From IMG/VR virus record IMGVR_UViG_3300044816_000082, positions 1 through 64,000 of that record: a stretch of 64,000 bases of DNA; one strand, written 5' to 3'. This DNA is from a virus. Position numbers and translations under genes: made by a program. Positions 50,049 to 57,277 of this stretch are shown in pieces. The first letter of the stretch is position 1, and each line of letters begins with the position of its first letter. Below the pieces are notes generated by a model, which was not told the origin of the DNA, ran no database searches, and saw only the letters and a program-made list of their open reading frames with translations.

Positions 50049-50617
50049 TGACCCAACCCGCGCCCGAGCGCGGCCGGACCGTGACTGGCCCTGGCGGGAT
50101 CCCCTTCCCTGCCTCGCAGGTCCTCGATCAGTCGGGGCCGGCGAACCTGCTCGGGGGCTGCGCCGGGTGCGGGAGCTGCTGCAGCAACCTGACCATCTCG
50201 TTCAGCCCCGACCAGATCCGCGAAGCCGTCCTGCTCCTCGACGCCGCCGACGCTGACGCAGCCGCAGGGGAACCCCACCCGGACTACAGCGAGCAGGAAC
50301 GCCGCAACATTCGGTGGCTCGGGCAGCTCATCGAGAAGGGACCTCGTGTCCTCGGGCAGCATGCCTACTCCTGCCCGATGCTCGACCCGATCAGCCGCTT
50401 GTGTACCGCCCATGAACGCCGCCCGCAGGTGTGCATCGGGTTCCCGTTCTACGGGAGGTCCCCGGCCGATGACCCGGCCGAGATGAGCGACGGGTGTTCC
50501 TACCAGTGGGAACTTCCCGTCGAGCTCCGCGCACCCCTGACAGGTGGTCTCGGCACGGCAGGGTGGGAGGGCCCCACAGGTCCCGTTGGGCGCCTGATCC
50601 CGCTCTGGCCGGCGTAG
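50048..50617 (+). CDS. YkgJ-type Cys-cluster protein
   Basis: 189 residues, ATG overlapping the previous stop by one base. CAGCGSCCSNL, CPMLD, CTAHERRPQVC, FPFYG and DGCSYQW fit the YkgJ/UPF0153 family, thought to chelate zinc or iron. The exact cellular role of the family is not known. Last gene before a late-type promoter. Confidence 0.75.
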   Translation: MTQPAPERGRTVTGPGGIPFPASQVLDQSGPANLLGGCAGCGSCCSNLTISFSPDQIREAVLLLDAADADAAAGEPHPDYSEQERRNIRWLGQLIEKGPRVLGQHAYSCPMLDPISRLCTAHERRPQVCIGFPFYGRSPADDPAEMSDGCSYQWELPVELRAPLTGGLGTAGWEGPTGPVGRLIPLWPA

Positions 50618-50620
50618 GCG

Positions 50621-50649
50621 CGACCCTGCCACGGGTCGGGTCGTAGCCT
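50621..50649 (+). promoter_or_regulatory. Late-type promoter motif, copy 8
   Basis: CGACCCTG, 15 bases, TAGCCT, 36 bases before the ATG at 50686. Confidence 0.55.
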
Positions 50650-50685
50650 GCCCCCGAGTAGCCCACACAGCTTCGGAGGAACCTC

Positions 50686-51105
50686 ATGACCGTTCGCCAG
50701 TACGGCCCCTCGGCTCAGACGGTCGTACCGACCGCGGCCAACAAGGTCACCGTCAAGGACAAGGCTGGCAGCGCGGTGACGCTGTCGACGGCCGTCGCGC
50801 TCGACGGAAGCGGGAGGGTGTCGTTTGCGGTCGACGACGCGGTCGTGACCGCTCGGGACCTGTACGTGACGGTCCTCAACGACGACGGGAAGACCAGCAC
50901 CGACCGCTGGCACATCGGGTCGGCCGCGACCGCGGGGCAGCTCCGGAAGGACATCGCGGCGGCGACCGCCGGGTTGCAGACCGCGATCAGCGGCTGGGGC
51001 GCCCCGTCGGGGACGTACACGGTCGGGAAGGACACGGCGATCCTCGCAGCGCTTAAGGTCGTCGCGTCCCTCGCGCAGCACGACAGCGCTGCGACTGCTG
51101 GCTAA
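50686..51105 (+). CDS. Possible structural protein with own late promoter and terminator
   Basis: 139 residues, ATG after TTCGGAGGAACCTC. Beta-rich N-terminal 80 residues (KVTVKDKAGSAVTLSTAV, DLYVTVLNDDGKTSTDRW), then helical, Ala/Thr-rich. It is a single-gene unit between a late-type promoter and a 12-base-pair hairpin, which suggests abundant late expression such as a minor virion or decoration protein (inference). Confidence 0.65.
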   Translation: MTVRQYGPSAQTVVPTAANKVTVKDKAGSAVTLSTAVALDGSGRVSFAVDDAVVTARDLYVTVLNDDGKTSTDRWHIGSAATAGQLRKDIAAATAGLQTAISGWGAPSGTYTVGKDTAILAALKVVASLAQHDSAATAG

Positions 51106-51114
51106 CGGAGCGGG

Positions 51115-51152
51115 CGTGCTCGTGCGGGGTTCCACGCCCTCGCACGAGCACG
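51115..51152 (+). terminator. Hairpin terminator candidate
   Basis: Perfect 12-base-pair stem CGTGCTCGTGCG/CGCACGAGCACG around a 14-base loop, 9 bases after the previous stop. No T run follows, so it is a weaker terminator or an mRNA 3' stabiliser. Confidence 0.5.
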
Positions 51153-51262
51153 ACCTCACCCCTATCCTGCAGGGGATGAAGGTCACGAAGTGGGGACGGC
51201 TGTGGCGTGGACACATCCGGGTCGTCCCACCACATCGCTCCCGAAACGTCGCCGGGCCGTTG

Positions 51263-51295
51263 TACTCTGCGGCGATGTCGGGCGAGCGACCCGAC
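51263..51295 (+). promoter_or_regulatory. Leader with -10-like TACTCT and 5' hairpin
   Basis: TACTCT (51263-51268), then a 6-base-pair stem GTCGGG/CCCGAC with loop CGAGCGA (51277-51295), GGAGGAAGG and the ATG at 51315. Confidence 0.55.
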
Positions 51296-51314
51296 GTGGA
51301 GGAAGGCACCTGCC

Positions 51315-51701
51315 ATGGGAACGAGGACGACCCGCGTAGGCGGAGGTAAGGTCCCGACCGGATCGGTGGCTGCTGCTCAACCCCCGGTGGGGGGGAGCAA
51401 GACCAAACCGATCGCGATAGATGACCCGGCCGATCGTGCCCGGCGTGCTCAGCTCTACCGTGAACGCACAGGTCGGGTCGTGTCCGTGGCGCTCAGCACC
51501 GGGGTCCCCCACTGGTTGACGGTCCTGCTCGAGGCGTGCGTCAAGCCCGCCCGGCGTAACCCCACACTCGCGGACGCCCTCGCCGGCGTACCGGAGAAGT
51601 ACCGCGCGGCACCGGCCGTGCCCGACCCGAAGGACAGCCATGACCGAAACCAAGACAGCCCTCGACCCCGCAGTCCTCGGGCTCAGCGAAAGGGCGAATG
51701 A
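51315..51701 (+). CDS. Early protein, unknown
   Basis: 128 residues, ATG after GGAGGAAGGCACC. Basic, disordered ends around a central helical part (ALSTGVPHWLTVLLEACV). Overlaps the next gene by 62 bases in another frame. No family recognised. Confidence 0.65.
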   Translation: MGTRTTRVGGGKVPTGSVAAAQPPVGGSKTKPIAIDDPADRARRAQLYRERTGRVVSVALSTGVPHWLTVLLEACVKPARRNPTLADALAGVPEKYRAAPAVPDPKDSHDRNQDSPRPRSPRAQRKGE

Positions 51702-52257
51702 GGAGACCGTCACGGCGCTGGCTGCAAACGCCGTCGCGATCAGCGATCGCCTCCTGCTCCTCGCGGACGGCGGAGGTGATGACCTGATGCTCGCGGAGCT
51801 GCAGACCCTTCGTACCCGCCCCGCTGTCGAGCTCCGCGACCTCGCGGCCGTCGCCCGACACCTCGGGCTGGCCGACGTCGTGACGACCGCCGACGACGCG
51901 TACAGCGTCCGGACCACCTCAGGTGGCCCAGCGCGGCCGCCGTTGTGGTTCACCGTCCCGCCCTACGCGCCCCCATCGGCGCTCGCGGTCCCCGACCCGA
52001 CCGGGCCCGACGTCCAGGCGTACCTCGAGGTCGTTCTGGCGGAGGCCGACGACGCCCTCGACGGTGGTCTGGTCAGGACCCTCGCGACAGGGTGGGTGCA
52101 GGTCCTGTTCCTGCACGGCGCCGACAGTTCGAGTGACGATGCGCACCGCGCGGGCCGGGCGTTGTGCTCCGCCCCGGGATGTACCACCAAGCATGGGGTC
52201 CGGTCGGTGTATCCGTGCGCGACGCGTGAGGTACTCACCGCCACCCTCCCCGAATGA
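51640..52257 (+). CDS. Protein, unknown
   Basis: 205 residues, ATG inside the previous gene. N-terminal 90 residues helical (DLMLAELQTLRTRPAVELRD), then a Pro/aromatic segment and a C-terminal part with CSAPGCTTKHG and PCATREVL (possible metal site). No family recognised. Confidence 0.65.
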   Translation: MTETKTALDPAVLGLSERANEETVTALAANAVAISDRLLLLADGGGDDLMLAELQTLRTRPAVELRDLAAVARHLGLADVVTTADDAYSVRTTSGGPARPPLWFTVPPYAPPSALAVPDPTGPDVQAYLEVVLAEADDALDGGLVRTLATGWVQVLFLHGADSSSDDAHRAGRALCSAPGCTTKHGVRSVYPCATREVLTATLPE

Positions 52258-52730
52258 CCGGGTTCGACGAGGAACGGTTACTCGCCGCTGTCCTTCTGGT
52301 AGGCCACACAGGAGCCAAGGACTTCGAGGTCGGGTTCCTGTACGACGACGTTCCCATCGACAAGGCCGACTGGTGGGCCAAAGCTCAGTACCAGGGCACC
52401 CGGATCACCGTCGAGCACCACGACGGTCCCGTCGCCGCCGCTGAGGCGCTCGCAGGACGGTTGTTGACGAGCGCCAAGTGCATGTGGTGCGACGGTCTGA
52501 TCACGCTCAACCCGGCCGGCGCCGTGGCGTGGCCGAGCGCGGTGCTCGGTGACGGCTCGGTGCTGCCTGACAGTCAGGCTGGCTTCGAGGCGATGGGACA
52601 GTGTTTCTGGCGTCGCGAGGGAGCGCGGTGGGAACCGGGGTGCATCCACGGTGCCAGCACCGCACCCAAGGCGCCGAAGAACCGTGCTGACCGACGTCGC
52701 CTCCACCGCGACTACGAAGCATCCCGGTGA
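52254..52730 (+). CDS. Protein with CxxC, unknown
   Basis: 158 residues, ATG overlapping the previous stop. CMWCDGLIT in the middle, QCFWRREGARWEPGC later, and a basic C-terminus (PKNRADRRRLHRDY). May bind nucleic acid. No family recognised. Confidence 0.7.
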   Translation: MTGFDEERLLAAVLLVGHTGAKDFEVGFLYDDVPIDKADWWAKAQYQGTRITVEHHDGPVAAAEALAGRLLTSAKCMWCDGLITLNPAGAVAWPSAVLGDGSVLPDSQAGFEAMGQCFWRREGARWEPGCIHGASTAPKAPKNRADRRRLHRDYEASR

Positions 52731-52745
52731 GCGAGAGGCCGGGTT

Positions 52746-53036
52746 GTGGCTGAGCTCGACCCCGACGTCGTGGCACGCGCTGTCCTGGCGTGGAACACCG
52801 AACCGACCGGGACTCACCCCAGCGCGGAACTCGTCGCGCTCGCGTCGGCTGTCCTTGCCCGCCGGCCCCGCGCCCTCGTCCAGATCCACGCGCTATACGC
52901 GGTCACCGACAGCCTCACCGGACTCACCACACCGTGCTGTACCTGCGGGTGGACGTCACCGCAGACCGTCCCCTACGACCCCCCGAGCTCGGTCGAGAAG
53001 CGGTACCTCGCCCTCGGCGTCGCTACCCACCCGTGA
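52746..53036 (+). CDS. Small protein, unknown
   Basis: 96 residues, GTG. Helical N-terminal half; PCCTCGWTSPQTV later as a possible metal knuckle. Overlaps the HNH gene by 4 bases. Confidence 0.6.
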   Translation: MAELDPDVVARAVLAWNTEPTGTHPSAELVALASAVLARRPRALVQIHALYAVTDSLTGLTTPCCTCGWTSPQTVPYDPPSSVEKRYLALGVATHP

Positions 53037-53410
53037 CCGCTGAGTCCTCTACACGCGCGGCCGTCGCGGACCGCAGCCAAGGTCGCTGCGAAATGGGGTG
53101 CGGGCAGCGGGCAGTGAACGTCCACCACCGCCTCAACCGATCTCAGGGTGGGGTGTGGTGCCCCAGCAACGCCCTCCACCTCGACGGGAGCGGGACGACC
53201 GGGTGCCACGGGAGGATCGGCGCGAACCCCGAGTGGGCGTACGCAGAGGGACTCCTCATCCACAGGGGGCAGGACCCGCGACTGGTCCCTGTCCGCCTCC
53301 AACACCCCGTGTACCTGGCGTGGTGGTTCCTTCTGGACGCAGGGGGTGGGGTGGTGTTCCACGAGGACTACCCAACCCCGTCAGCACAGGTCACCGGACT
53401 CATCGCCTGA
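53033..53410 (+). CDS. HNH endonuclease
   Basis: 125 residues, GTG overlapping the previous stop. CEMGCGQRAVNVHHRLNR, then SNALHLDGSGTTGCHGRI and NPEWAYAEG is the HNH (beta-beta-alpha-metal) pattern with the zinc Cys pairs around it. Small free-standing HNH proteins in phages act as homing or packaging endonucleases; no adjacent intron was recognised. Confidence 0.75.
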   Translation: MTAESSTRAAVADRSQGRCEMGCGQRAVNVHHRLNRSQGGVWCPSNALHLDGSGTTGCHGRIGANPEWAYAEGLLIHRGQDPRLVPVRLQHPVYLAWWFLLDAGGGVVFHEDYPTPSAQVTGLIA

Positions 53411-53424
53411 ACAGGACCTAGCGC

Positions 53425-53460
53425 GCTAACGTGGTTGACAATGAGGGGGCAAGCGGCCCC
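53425..53460 (+). promoter_or_regulatory. Early promoter box (variant) and 5' hairpin leader
   Basis: GCTAACG TGG TTGACA (53425-53440), stem GGGGC/GCCCC with loop AAGCG (53446-53460), GAGGAGG, ATG at 53481. Confidence 0.6.
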
Positions 53461-53480
53461 TTCCGTCGAGGAGGACACCC

Positions 53481-53753
53481 ATGAGACACCACCACTACCC
53501 GCACCACCCGCGGGTACTCGACCTCATCCACCACGCCGTGTCGCACCGTAAGCCCCGGCCACCGTCGTACGCGTCGGTAGCGTTCAGCGCCCCCGTGCTG
53601 CTGTGGAGCTTCCTTCTCGCCGCGATCCCCGGTGCCGGTGCCGCGTGGCTGTGGCAGCCCCTCGGCCCGATCGTCCTGATCATCGTCGCGGTGTACCTCA
53701 TCGACCTGTTCGGCAGGCTCGGCCGGCGTGAACAGCAACGGCAACGACGATGA
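53481..53753 (+). CDS. Small membrane protein
   Basis: 90 residues, ATG after GAGGAGGACACCC. Very His-rich start (RHHHYPHHPR), then two hydrophobic helices (VAFSAPVLLWSFLLAAIPG and PIVLIIVAVYLIDLFG) and a basic end. The N-terminal His cluster could bind metal. Role unknown. Confidence 0.7.
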   Translation: MRHHHYPHHPRVLDLIHHAVSHRKPRPPSYASVAFSAPVLLWSFLLAAIPGAGAAWLWQPLGPIVLIIVAVYLIDLFGRLGRREQQRQRR

Positions 53754-53977
53754 GTCTGCTGCACGGGCGGTCCCCCGCTGATCGGGTCGAGCAGGCGAAG
53801 GCGCACTGTGAGTACCTGCGGGTCGCGATCCTGCGCGCCCCGTGGGCGCACCTCGAGAAGACCGCGGACCATCCGACGAACTGCCCGACGCCGTGTGCGC
53901 ACGAGCAGCGGCTCCGCGCACAGCTCGACGTGTACCTCGACGCGTTCCTCGAGGAACACCCCCACCCGACCGGGTGA
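53750..53977 (+). CDS. Small helical protein, unknown
   Basis: 75 residues, ATG overlapping the previous stop by 4 bases. Helical with CPTPCAHEQRLRAQLD: two Cys and a His near its middle. No family recognised. Confidence 0.65.
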   Translation: MSLLHGRSPADRVEQAKAHCEYLRVAILRAPWAHLEKTADHPTNCPTPCAHEQRLRAQLDVYLDAFLEEHPHPTG

Positions 53978-54140
53978 ACGTCGGTGTGTCACGGCACCCG
54001 CCGGGGTTAGGGTCGTGTCACCCTTCCCGGATGAACGTCACCGACCTCCGGGGAGCACGCCTAGCCCGGCTGCGCCGGATCGCCCCGACGCACCCGGTCT
54101 TCCGCGTCCCCACCCAGCGGGACACCCCGGTTACACCGAC

Positions 54141-54190
54141 GCTAACCGGGTATACACTTGTTGTAGGGGACCGGGTAGCCACCGGGTCCC
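54141..54190 (+). promoter_or_regulatory. Early promoter box and 5' hairpin leader
   Basis: GCTAACC GGG TATACA (54141-54156), stem of eight pairs with one bulged G (54167-54174 with 54182-54190) and loop GTAGCCA, then GCGAGGAGG and the ATG at 54206. Confidence 0.7.
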
Positions 54191-54205
54191 GCGAGGAGGT
54201 TCCTG

Positions 54206-54277
54206 ATGACCCTGACCTACGGCTGGTGTGGAACCACCATGCATCCACTCGGTAGCGGCGGTGGGCACGATGCCTGA
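54206..54277 (+). CDS. 23-residue peptide ending in junction repeat
   Basis: ATG after GCGAGGAGGTTCCTG, first gene of the operon under the promoter box at 54141. Its second half (PLGSGGGHD) is encoded by the junction repeat, and the stop overlaps the next ATG. Either a real peptide or a coupling device. Confidence 0.45.
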   Translation: MTLTYGWCGTTMHPLGSGGGHDA

Positions 54278-54278
54278 G
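54246..54278 (+). repeat. Gene-junction repeat, copy 2
   Basis: 33 bases, CACTCGGTAGCGGCGGTGGG to ATGCCTGAG; same length and layout as copy 1. Confidence 0.8.
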
Positions 54279-54563
54279 CAGCCTTCCCGTGTGGTTGCTG
54301 AGACGTGCGCCAGCCTGCTCACCGACCCGAACAGACACCATCACCGCTGCGACCTAGCCCCTGGACACGACGGGGACGAGCATCGCCATCAGATGCCCGG
54401 CTACGCGCTGACCTGGCTAACAAGGGACGAGTCGTCCCTCACCGGACGACTCGAAGGGTTCTGTGGACAGGAGCCCGACCACGGCCCGCACACCACTCGT
54501 TTCATGTGGTGCATCGGTCACGGACCAACGCCCGGTAGCGGCGGCACGGAGGGCGAGCGGTGA
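54270..54563 (+). CDS. Small Cys/His-rich protein
   Basis: 97 residues, ATG within the junction repeat. HHHRCDLAPGHDGDEHRHQM and FCGQEPDHGPHT suggest two metal sites. The C-terminal TPGSGGTEGER is coded by a further copy of the repeat. No family recognised. Confidence 0.6.
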   Translation: MPEQPSRVVAETCASLLTDPNRHHHRCDLAPGHDGDEHRHQMPGYALTWLTRDESSLTGRLEGFCGQEPDHGPHTTRFMWCIGHGPTPGSGGTEGER

Positions 54564-54565
54564 GC
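54529..54565 (+). repeat. Gene-junction repeat, copy 3 (diverged)
   Basis: Core CCCGGTAGCGGCGGCA kept; the following part is replaced by GGGCGAGCGGTGAGC. It still joins stop and start of two genes. Confidence 0.6.
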
Positions 54566-54763
54566 GCCCGAGCGTGGATTGCGCGCAAGAACGGGCAGCA
54601 CAGCGACCAGGCCAAGGCCGACCGCAAGGAGGCCAAGAGGCGTTGTCGTCACTGCCCGGAGCCGTGGTACGACCATGCCTACGGCGACACTGGCAAGCGC
54701 GGCCTGACCCATCGACTGGACGCGCAGCCAGCACCCGGTAGCGGCGGTGGGTCCGATGTCTGA
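54560..54763 (+). CDS. Small basic protein, unknown
   Basis: 67 residues, GTG. Basic N-terminus (KADRKEAKRRCRHC), then WYDHAYGDTGKRGLTHR, with Cys/His that may bind zinc; the end PAPGSGGGSDV is coded by the repeat. Confidence 0.6.
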   Translation: MSARAWIARKNGQHSDQAKADRKEAKRRCRHCPEPWYDHAYGDTGKRGLTHRLDAQPAPGSGGGSDV

Positions 54764-54764
54764 G
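54732..54764 (+). repeat. Gene-junction repeat, copy 4
   Basis: 33 bases, CACCCGGTAGCGGCGGTGGG to ATGTCTGAG. Same frame relation between the two genes as copies 1 and 2. Confidence 0.8.
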
Positions 54765-55046
54765 GGGAGCACGCCGAAGCCCATAACGAGCGACAACGTA
54801 GACACCTGGCTCTGCACCGTCCAGGGGGTTGCGCACGACTTCCGGCTCCGCGAGTGGCAAACCGCTTGGAACACTGTTCGCACTTCCTGGGTGTGCATCT
54901 GGTGCAACGGGATCGCCTGTGGCGACCACGACGAGGTCGACCCGTGCTGGCTCATCTACCACCACCCGACTGCGCACAAGACACGTTCTGGTGTCGTCTG
55001 GCCGCTAGGAGGAGCGCGCCCGCGACCGACCGCTAAGGCGGGCTGA
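54756..55046 (+). CDS. Small Cys protein, unknown
   Basis: 96 residues, ATG inside the repeat (Met-Ser-Glu). Trp-rich, with CIWCNGIACGDHDE as likely metal ligands and a basic proline-rich end. No family recognised. Confidence 0.65.
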   Translation: MSEGSTPKPITSDNVDTWLCTVQGVAHDFRLREWQTAWNTVRTSWVCIWCNGIACGDHDEVDPCWLIYHHPTAHKTRSGVVWPLGGARPRPTAKAG

Positions 55047-55068
55047 AAGCGGGTTCGTGGCGCACCCC

Positions 55069-55119
55069 GTCAACCGGGTATACGATGGTGGGCAGCCCGG
55101 TCGGGATAGCCACCCGACC
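55069..55119 (+). promoter_or_regulatory. Early promoter box and 5' hairpin leader
   Basis: GTCAACC GGG TATACG (55069-55084), perfect 7-base-pair stem GGTCGGG/CCCGACC with loop ATAGCCA (55099-55119), AGGAGG, then ATC at 55139 where an ATG is expected. Confidence 0.65.
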
Positions 55120-55138
55120 CGAACGCTAGGAGGACCTC

Positions 55139-55276
55139 ATCGCATACCTACGGCGCCTGCTCTGCGGTGCCCTCGGCCACCGTCCGTCCCTAACCGAATG
55201 GGTCACCACCGACAAGCGCAGCGTGCTCCGTCCCTGCACACGTTGCGGTGCCTACCTCAAGAGAGAAGCCCGATGA
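55139..55276 (+). CDS. 45-residue Cys protein with apparent ATC start
   Basis: AGGAGG 4 bases upstream of ATC; promoter and leader spacing point to this codon. The product (AYLRRLLCGALGHRPSLTE, then CTRCGAYLKREA) has the LCxxxGHRP plus C-x2-C pattern of other phage proteins, including the one at 47661. No ATG, GTG or TTG in frame upstream would give this protein. Either AUC initiation or a lost ATG. Confidence 0.5.
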   Translation: MAYLRRLLCGALGHRPSLTEWVTTDKRSVLRPCTRCGAYLKREAR

Positions 55277-55632
55277 CGACTGATGTACCCCCTGACGCCG
55301 GCCGTGCTGTCCTCGACGTCGAGCTCGTCCTGATGGACGCCGCCGCGAAGTTGTACGGGAGCTTCCGTGACGCCGCAGAGGCGCAACCCGATGCCAGGGT
55401 GACTCCGGAAACCATCGACGCGCTGCGGATCAGGACCGCCGATGAGATCGAGACAGGAGCGAGTGAGGTCGCCCTGAAACTCCGCAACGCGGTCCGGGAC
55501 CGGATCCGGGAACGCAGGACGAGGGACGGACTCGAGTGGCATGAGGACGCATGCAACCTGCCTACGTCCGAGACCGAGGTGCTGTGCATCCTCGCGGTCG
55601 GGCACGTCGGTGCTCACCTACCGGAGGTCTGA
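55273..55632 (+). CDS. Small helical protein, unknown
   Basis: 119 residues, ATG overlapping the previous stop by 4 bases. Mainly helix (VLDVELVLMDAAAKLYGSF, VALKLRNAVRDRIRERR) with two Cys near the end. No family recognised. Confidence 0.65.
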   Translation: MTTDVPPDAGRAVLDVELVLMDAAAKLYGSFRDAAEAQPDARVTPETIDALRIRTADEIETGASEVALKLRNAVRDRIRERRTRDGLEWHEDACNLPTSETEVLCILAVGHVGAHLPEV

Positions 55633-55635
55633 CCC

Positions 55636-56148
55636 GTGGCGACGTTCACGCACAATCGGTGGGTCGAACGACGCGCCGTCGCCCACCTCGGTAGCTCTGA
55701 CGACCTGTCGCGTGGGTACTTCCAACTCGCCGTCGACGCCGCGGCCGAAGCCGGGCTGTCCCCCACAGGCAAGTGCACCGGCCACGTCCGCGACAGTGAC
55801 CCGAGCAAGGGCGAGACACCCGACGGTGTGATCATCACGATCGACGTCCAATGCGAGGACCACGACGAGAAGGCTCCCGCCATGGTGGCCGCGTTCAGCC
55901 CCGACGAGCTGCTCCGGGAGGCACTGTTCAACCCTGGACAGGTATGTGTCGACACCGGCCGGCACACGTTCCTCCCCGCCGACAGCGAACGGTTCCGGAC
56001 CTACCCCGAGTCGTTCGCGACGTGCCTCGCGTGCGGGGCCGTCGTCACCGCCTACGCGATCGCGACCTCCGCCGGCCTCGCCTGGTGCGCCTGCTCCCGT
56101 TGGGAACAGGCCGACCTGATCAAGGCCGGGTGCATCCACGGTGTCTGA
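55636..56148 (+). CDS. Protein with Cys pairs, unknown
   Basis: 170 residues, GTG. Beta-rich middle (GVIITIDVQCEDHDE) and a C-terminal CLACGAVVTAY, then LAWCACSRWEQAD that may bind metal. No family recognised; overlaps the next gene by 8 bases. Confidence 0.65.
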   Translation: MATFTHNRWVERRAVAHLGSSDDLSRGYFQLAVDAAAEAGLSPTGKCTGHVRDSDPSKGETPDGVIITIDVQCEDHDEKAPAMVAAFSPDELLREALFNPGQVCVDTGRHTFLPADSERFRTYPESFATCLACGAVVTAYAIATSAGLAWCACSRWEQADLIKAGCIHGV

Positions 56149-56785
56149 CGCGCTCCTCGAGCGGGCTCTCGCTCCCGTCCAAGCTCTCGCCTTCGCGGTT
56201 CACACCCTGGACGCGGCGGAGGTTGAACGGACGATCGGGTGGCTCCGTCAACACGCACTCGCGGACGCCGCCCTGGTCCTGCTCGCGGGGATGGTCGACA
56301 TCGACCGCCCGGTCAGCGATCTCCTCGCGTGGAAGGACGAGCAGATCGCAGCGCAAGCCCGCGCAACCGCGCGCCGGGGCGCACGGCTCCTACCGTGCGG
56401 GACCCCAGCGGCGTACGCCCGGCACCGCAAGCACGGTGAGGAGCCATGCGAGGCGTGCATGATCGCGAACCGGCTCAGGAACCGAGACCGCTACCAGCAG
56501 CAACTGCTCGGCGGGAAGGTCGTTCGTAAGCCCCTCGCTCCGTGCGGGACCCACGCCGCGTACACCCGGCACAAGAAACGAGGGGAACCTATCGATGAGG
56601 TCTGCGACCTCGGGGAGAGCGCCTACCAGCACGAGCGGTACGTCGCCCGGACCGGTCGAGATGATGCCCCTCGACGCCCCCGAAACCGCCCGCTAACCGA
56701 CTATACTCCGGTGGTCGGGTCGAGCGAACCGTCGGAGGAAGGACACCCCCGCATGACCATCACCTCGTCAAGGAGCTCCCCATGA
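56141..56785 (+). CDS. Protein with duplicated PCGT zinc-like motif
   Basis: 214 residues, GTG. First 90 residues helical. Then two related units: PCGTPAAYARHRKHGEEPCE and PCGTHAAYTRHKKRGEPIDE, a duplicated Cys/His module known in many actinophage proteins. The last 30 codons run through a promoter box and hairpin (56692-56730), so the C-terminal end may have grown by reading through regulatory DNA. Confidence 0.65.
   Translation: MSDALLERALAPVQALAFAVHTLDAAEVERTIGWLRQHALADAALVLLAGMVDIDRPVSDLLAWKDEQIAAQARATARRGARLLPCGTPAAYARHRKHGEEPCEACMIANRLRNRDRYQQQLLGGKVVRKPLAPCGTHAAYTRHKKRGEPIDEVCDLGESAYQHERYVARTGRDDAPRRPRNRPLTDYTPVVGSSEPSEEGHPRMTITSSRSSP
56692..56730 (+). promoter_or_regulatory. Early promoter box and weak hairpin leader
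   Basis: GCTAACC GAC TATACT (56692-56707), a weak stem around loop CGAGCGA (56718-56730), GGAGGAAGG, then ATG 56753 (10 codons) whose stop overlaps the ATG at 56782. It lies inside the end of the previous gene. Confidence 0.5.
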
Positions 56786-57012
56786 TCGATCCGGCTGTTG
56801 TGGCGAAGATGACCGACGCTGAAATGAGGGGCGCAGCAGCAGCGCGGGGGGCCGCGGAGGCCGATGCGCTCGGGGACGAGTTCAGGGTGATCCGTGACAA
56901 GGCTGTCGTGGCGATGCTCAAGGGCGGGAAGCGACCGGCGGAGGTCGCCCGGGTCATTGGGGTGACCCGCGCGTACATGGCACGTTGGCGTGGGGTCAAC
57001 GCCGATGGCTGA
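56782..57012 (+). CDS. Small helix-turn-helix protein
   Basis: 76 residues, ATG overlapping the previous stop. The C-terminal half has KGGKRPAEVARVIGVTRAYM, a helix-turn-helix pattern with ARWRG after it. Probably a DNA-binding regulator of early genes. Confidence 0.6.
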   Translation: MIDPAVVAKMTDAEMRGAAAARGAAEADALGDEFRVIRDKAVVAMLKGGKRPAEVARVIGVTRAYMARWRGVNADG

Positions 57013-57277
57013 GGTCGTGCTCTACGAGGTCCCCCTCACAGTCTGCTGGGCATGCCTGAGCGGCGAGGAAGGTGAGTGTCACAGCCCCGGGTGCGCGTTC
57101 TTCATCTGCCCGGCCCCGACCGCTGAGCAGGCCGAGCGGCTGCTGTCCGCCATGGCGAACGCGACGTGCGTCGAGTGCGGCCACGAGCGCGGGCAGCACT
57201 GGCAGTACCACCACACCTGCCAGCTCTGTCAGGACGACGGGCAGCGGTGCTCCGCGTTCAGCGGCGGCCACGGATGA
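57005..57277 (+). CDS. Small Cys-rich protein
   Basis: 90 residues, ATG overlapping the previous gene by 8 bases. CWACLSGEEGECHSPGC, CVECGHERG, CQLCQDDGQRC give eight or more Cys, enough for two zinc sites. Confidence 0.65.
   Translation: MAEVVLYEVPLTVCWACLSGEEGECHSPGCAFFICPAPTAEQAERLLSAMANATCVECGHERGQHWQYHHTCQLCQDDGQRCSAFSGGHG

Noticed and set aside
51116-51349. Plus-strand frame of 77 codons
   Set aside because: Lies in a terminator-like hairpin and the next leader; composition is not protein-like.
54031-54255. Plus-strand frame of 74 codons (begins MNVTDLRGARL)
   Set aside because: No ribosome site, and half of it runs through the promoter box and hairpin at 54141-54190. Likely non-coding.
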